Below are positions 7,469-7,527 of a stretch of 7,527 nucleotides of DNA, piece after piece (positions within the stretch are counted from its first letter, which is position 1; every line of letters begins with the position of its first letter). The stretch covers positions 1 through 7,527 of the forward strand of contig JBIIYQ010000133.1 in assembly GCA_044346745.1 (NCBI GenBank). Reading direction: 5' to 3'. The notes beneath the pieces are model-generated. The model worked only from the letters and a program-made list of their open reading frames with translations, searched no databases and was not told the DNA's origin. The translations under genes were made by a program, and so were the position numbers. The stretch comes from UKL13-2 sp044346745 (GTDB lineage Bacteria > Pseudomonadota > Gammaproteobacteria > Burkholderiales > Usitatibacteraceae).

Positions 7469-7527
7469 ATGGCATACCAACTGTACTACTACCCCGCCAA
7501 TGCCAGCCTTGCACCGCACATCTTGCT
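7469..7527 (+). CDS. Glutathione S-transferase, N-terminal fragment cut by the window edge
   Basis: Only 19 codons are inside the window (MAYQLYYYPANASLAPHIL). The pattern YQLYYYPxNASLAPH is the first strand, loop and helix start of the thioredoxin-like domain in bacterial glutathione S-transferases; the Ser in NASLAP is at the usual position of the residue facing the glutathione thiol. The ATG is preceded by AGAAAAGA (7457-7464), a weak purine-rich ribosome binding site. It starts 36 bp after dcp on the same strand with no visible terminator between, so the two may be co-transcribed. The class and substrate cannot be judged from this fragment. Confidence 0.62.
   Translation, partial: MAYQLYYYPANASLAPHIL

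Overview
The window looks like chromosomal DNA of a moderately GC-rich proteobacterium, most likely a betaproteobacterium. This rests on the DUF1178 protein, the Dcp-type M3 peptidase, the start of a glutathione S-transferase of a style common in Beta- and Gammaproteobacteria, and the G/C-rich third codon positions. The assignment is an inference from gene content alone. I see no rRNA, tRNA, CRISPR array, insertion sequence or phage gene.

Layout, left to right. A 12-helix MFS transporter runs rightwards (55-1263). It meets, 8 bp apart and tail to tail, a leftward block read from about 5190 down to 1272. In transcription order this block holds: a fused carboxyltransferase resembling the beta and gamma subunits of biotin-independent malonate decarboxylase (5190-3991); an unrecognised gene of about 160 codons that appears frameshifted (3929-3442); malonyl-CoA synthetase matB (3445-1886), whose ATG overlaps the TGA of the preceding reading frame; and a DUF1178 protein (1769-1272) that may have its own promoter. 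Diverging from the block across a short intergenic region is a complete Dcp-like zinc peptidyl-dipeptidase (5339-7432). It is followed 36 bp later by the first 19 codons of a probable glutathione S-transferase, cut by the window edge.

The main interest is the malonate block. MatB converts malonate to malonyl-CoA. In the classical mat pathway a separate malonyl-CoA decarboxylase (MatA) then yields acetyl-CoA. In the classical mdc pathway, beta and gamma subunits decarboxylate malonyl bound to a dedicated acyl carrier protein, with MdcA, MdcC, MdcB, MdcG and MdcH also required. Here a one-chain beta-gamma carboxyltransferase sits with matB. None of the other Mdc proteins and no recognisable MatA is seen. 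This suggests, as inference only, a hybrid route: malonate to malonyl-CoA by MatB, then decarboxylation by the fused enzyme. The unknown middle gene may be a partner or may be decaying.

The 148 bp between the two divergent transcription units contains a perfect 8-bp inverted repeat, a plausible operator.
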